This document shows, piece after piece, positions 61,682 to 64,000 of a stretch of 64,000 bases of DNA. The stretch covers positions 1 through 64,000 of the forward strand of contig CABVRX010000016.1 in the NCBI GenBank assembly GCA_902500825.1. The letters run 5' to 3'. This DNA comes from an uncultured Nitrospira sp. Lineage in GTDB: Bacteria > Nitrospirota > Nitrospiria > Nitrospirales > Nitrospiraceae. The position numbers and the translations under genes are program-made. How positions within the stretch are numbered: position 1 is the stretch's first letter; the number at the start of each line of letters is the position of its first letter. The notes below the pieces were generated by a model. It saw only the letters and a list, made by a program, of their open reading frames with translations. It was not told where the DNA came from and made no database searches.

Positions 61682-62785
61682 ATGTTGTCGGCCAACGCAA
61701 CCCCTTTCAAGGCACCACTCTCCCCACCCGATCAAACGCTCATTGCTCAGGCTGTCGAGACTCGTCTTCTTCCCGGCCTTTTGTTCAGAACGTTGACGCC
61801 ATTGGCAGGGGATGCCTCCAATCGGCGCTACTATCGAGCCGTTGTTGCCGGAGGGCCGCCGCATTCTGTCATCGTGATGCAGTTGGCTGAGCCGGAAGGA
61901 TTTAAACAGTCTGAAGAGGCGGTGAGCGGGAGTATCCATCAGATCTCCGAACTGCCGTTCATCAATGTCATGTCGCATTTGGGCAAAGCGAACGTGCCGG
62001 TGCCGACTCTCCACTACTATGATCAATCGGCAGGGCTGCTCTATCTGGAAGATTTCGGAGATGTGACGTTGGCGGAGGCCGTCAGCCAGGCGGATGCGCC
62101 GGGCTTGGAGTCACGGTATAAGCAGGCGGTCAACGTCTTGGTTCAAATGCAGATCAGTGCCACGACGCCGGCGGATCCCGGGTGCGTGGCGTTTCATCGC
62201 AGTTTCGACGCGTCGTTATTGATGTGGGAGTTCGATCATTTCTTGGAGTATGGCATCGTGGCGCGCAACGGCAAACCGTTGCCCGATGAGGCCGCCACGG
62301 CTATAAAGCGGGAGTTCGAATGGATTGCGGAACTGCTTGCCGGGGAGCCACGCGTCTTTACGCATCGTGATTACCACTCTCGCAATTTGATGGTCGACGG
62401 ACTGCGGCTCGGCGTGATCGACTTTCAGGATGCCTTGATGGGACCGGCGACGTACGATCTTGCTTCACTGTTGCGGGATGCCTACATCCAGCTCGACGAA
62501 ACCCTCATCGACGATTTGGTGGGGTACTACCTCGACCAGCTGGCCGAACGGCGTTTTGTCTGGACCAACCGCGCCGCGTTCCGACGACTATTCGATTTGA
62601 CGAGTATCCAACGTAATCTGAAGGCGGCCGGCAGATTTGTCTACATCGATCGGGTCAAAGGGAATCCGAAGTTCTTAGCCGATATTCCTCGTGTCTTGAG
62701 CTACGTCAAACGCAATCTTAAAAAATATCCGGAACTGGATACCCTCCGGAAGCACCTCAGCCCACACGTGCCGGAATTGCAGTAG
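61682..62785 (+). CDS. amgK: AmgK-like aminoglycoside-phosphotransferase-family sugar kinase (367 aa)
   Basis: APH-type kinase fold: LTPLAGDASNRRYYRAV, LLYLEDFGDVTLAEAV, VFTHRDYHSRNLMV (catalytic Asp and Asn), LGVIDFQDALMGPATYDLASLL (metal-binding DFQ). The form with DASNRRYYR and YDLASLLRDAYI is that of AmgK, which phosphorylates N-acetylmuramic/N-acetylglucosamine at C1 in cell-wall recycling. The next gene encodes the matching nucleotidyltransferase, which supports the call. Confidence 0.88.
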   Translation: MLSANATPFKAPLSPPDQTLIAQAVETRLLPGLLFRTLTPLAGDASNRRYYRAVVAGGPPHSVIVMQLAEPEGFKQSEEAVSGSIHQISELPFINVMSHLGKANVPVPTLHYYDQSAGLLYLEDFGDVTLAEAVSQADAPGLESRYKQAVNVLVQMQISATTPADPGCVAFHRSFDASLLMWEFDHFLEYGIVARNGKPLPDEAATAIKREFEWIAELLAGEPRVFTHRDYHSRNLMVDGLRLGVIDFQDALMGPATYDLASLLRDAYIQLDETLIDDLVGYYLDQLAERRFVWTNRAAFRRLFDLTSIQRNLKAAGRFVYIDRVKGNPKFLADIPRVLSYVKRNLKKYPELDTLRKHLSPHVPELQ

Positions 62786-62786
62786 A

Positions 62787-62850
62787 GGACTGAGGGGTGA
62801 GGACTGACGACTGAACGTCGGATCATCGACTCAGCACTCAACCCTCAGCA
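62787..62850. repeat. Inverted repeat between amgK and murU
   Basis: GAGGGGTGAGGACTGACGACTG and CGACTCAGCACTCAACCCTC are roughly complementary, giving an imperfect hairpin ending about 9 bases before the murU start. Same CTCAGCACTCA word as elsewhere in the window; it may affect translation of murU. Confidence 0.45.
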
Positions 62851-62858
62851 TTGATCGT

Positions 62859-63617
62859 GTGAAAGCCATGATTCTGGCGGCTGGTCTCGGCACCCGGCTG
62901 AGGCCGCTGACGAACACCATTCCCAAACCGTTGCTGCCGGTCGGCGGAACGCCGCTCATCGTCTGGAATTTACTGCTGCTGAAGCGGCATGGGTTCCGTC
63001 AAGTCGTCATCAACCTACATCATCTGGCTCCGATGATCGAACAAGTGTTGGGCACAGGCTCAAAGTTCGGGGTTCGGATTATTTACTCCCATGAGCCGGT
63101 CATTCTTGGAACCGGCGGCGGGATTAAACAAGCCGAGCCTCATTTTTCGGGAGAGCCGGTTCTGATTCTCAACGGGGATACGCTGGTGGAATTGGATCTT
63201 GAGGCGCTCTGCGATTTTCACCGCACGCGCAACGCGGCGGCCACATTGGTGCTACGGGAAGACTCGGACGCTGCTCGCTGGGGGTTGGTCGAGGTGGGAG
63301 ACCAGGGACAAATCCTGCGTATTACCGGAAAAGGGCTCGTGGATTCCGGACCGGTGATTCCACGCATGTTCGCCGGGATTCACATCGTGCACCCTCGGGT
63401 GCTCCGGCATGTGCCGAAGGGCGTGGCCTCCTCGATCATCGATCCCTATGTGCGGGCCATCGAGCGGGGTGAACCGGTGCTCGGGTATGACCTGCAGGGA
63501 TATTGGTCGGATATCGGCACGGCCGAGCGCTACGCGAAGGCGGAACAGGATGTTCGATCAGGACTGATTCGATTAGAAGACCGGCAGTCTCTCGATCCTC
63601 ACATTCCGCTCACGTAG
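62859..63617 (+). CDS. murU: MurU-like nucleotidyltransferase (252 aa)
   Basis: Sugar-phosphate nucleotidyltransferase: MILAAGLGTRLRPLTNTIPK (G-x-G-T-R-x-R-P), KPLLPVGGTPLI, ILNGDTLVELDL (metal-binding Asp), VILGTGGGIKQAE, and SDIGTAERYAKAE near the end. With AmgK upstream it would make UDP-MurNAc from recycled MurNAc-1-P; a mannose-1-P or glucose-1-P transferase is the alternative. GTG start at 62859 reads VKAMILAAG; an ATG three codons on is possible. Confidence 0.88.
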   Translation: MKAMILAAGLGTRLRPLTNTIPKPLLPVGGTPLIVWNLLLLKRHGFRQVVINLHHLAPMIEQVLGTGSKFGVRIIYSHEPVILGTGGGIKQAEPHFSGEPVLILNGDTLVELDLEALCDFHRTRNAAATLVLREDSDAARWGLVEVGDQGQILRITGKGLVDSGPVIPRMFAGIHIVHPRVLRHVPKGVASSIIDPYVRAIERGEPVLGYDLQGYWSDIGTAERYAKAEQDVRSGLIRLEDRQSLDPHIPLT

Positions 63618-63672
63618 GAAGAGTTGATCTCGGCCATGACGATTCACCGAATCGCCAGGACGGCAATCCTGC

Positions 63673-64000
63673 TTATCCTTTTTGTTGCTTGAGTAACCGG
63701 GCCAGGTACGTTCGCTGGAGCTTGAGCGATTCAGCGGCTTTCGTCTGATTGCCTTCGGCCTGCTCCATCGCGCGCGCGATGATATAGCGGCTATGATGCT
63801 CCATCGATTCATGGTAGGGCATGTTGAGATACGGCAGTGCGGCATCCTCTCTTCGATGGAGAATGGGATCATCCGCCAGTAGCGCCAACATCTCCGGTTC
63901 GATGATGTCTTTCGGGCTCAAAACGACGGCGCGCGCGATGACATTATCCAATTCTCGAATGTTTCCCGGCCAAGTATAGTGGGTCATAGCATCGAGCGCG
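63673..64000 (-). CDS. C-terminus of a sigma-54-dependent activator (partial)
   Basis: The frame is open at the right edge. It contains the end of the AAA+ domain (YTWPGNIRELDNVIARAVVL, the WPGN-x-REL motif) and a Fis-type HTH near the stop (MEQAEGNQTKAAESLKLQRTYLARLL). This is the C-terminal third of an NtrC-family activator; the N-terminal sensor or receiver lies outside the window. It is convergent with murU. Confidence 0.93.
   Translation of the reverse strand, partial: ALDAMTHYTWPGNIRELDNVIARAVVLSPKDIIEPEMLALLADDPILHRREDAALPYLNMPYHESMEHHSRYIIARAMEQAEGNQTKAAESLKLQRTYLARLLKQQKG

Overview
The window reads as chromosome of a Nitrospira-type bacterium (phylum Nitrospirota). This is an inference: it rests on protein style, moderately high G+C, many short strong Shine-Dalgarno sites (AGGAGG-type), and a gene mix of TPP-controlled thiC with a Thi4-type thiazole synthase, a fused MFS/PlsC/acyl-ACP synthetase, an AmgK-MurU pair and a Rhesus-type ammonium transporter. 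The Rh-type transporter (50167-51471) would fit a complete ammonia oxidiser (clade A comammox) better than a strict nitrite oxidiser, but no amo, hao or nxr gene is present to settle it.

Layout. 1-8.4 kb is an eroded accessory stretch: small orphan proteins, a PhoD phosphatase, a PD40 propeller protein, a methyltransferase, and two gene remnants (an acetyltransferase and an MBL hydrolase). 8.4-14 kb is a minus-strand block: TPP riboswitch with terminator, thiC, thi4, a palindromic repeat, a TPR protein, a degenerate receiver, YgfZ and a truncated haemoglobin. 14.2-20 kb is housekeeping: nadA, ileS-lspA, a DUF2024 protein and uppP. 20-27 kb holds a coiled-coil lipoprotein and a tightly coupled minus-strand trio (membrane MutS-like ATPase, MFS/acyltransferase/acyl-ACP synthetase, amidohydrolase); the amidohydrolase is cut by an in-frame TGA at a conserved glycine. 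27-31 kb carries prmA, a MOSC protein, a methyltransferase, a lipoprotein and RlpA.

31-46.6 kb is the most unusual part. It has a membrane cyclic-nucleotide-binding protein, a UspA-UbiB fusion, two class III nucleotide cyclases and, further on, a class II cyclic-nucleotide phosphodiesterase. Inside it lies a compact exported module: a 1131-residue FecR-TPR-beta-barrel protein, two tandem paralogous secreted proteins with 12 conserved cysteines each, and a SurA-like/DsbA-like fusion. The two secreted proteins share 83 consecutive identical bases across the signal peptide and mature N-terminus, while the rest has diverged strongly. A frameshifted 5' fragment of the DsbA-like gene lies between them, showing a tandem duplication of about 880 bp. 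This is my candidate for a little-described system.

46.6-54 kb: alpha/beta hydrolase, a 12-TM haem-copper-oxidase-like membrane protein, thiD, the Rh-type transporter, and two convergent NarL-family regulators. 54.5-64 kb: tRNA-Arg(ACG), a small fibronectin-III lipoprotein, a Lys/Glu-rich repeat secreted protein, a ThiS/MoaD-like protein, a CCA-adding-enzyme family protein, galT, a GH57 enzyme, VanZ-like, amgK-murU, and the end of a sigma-54 activator running off the window.
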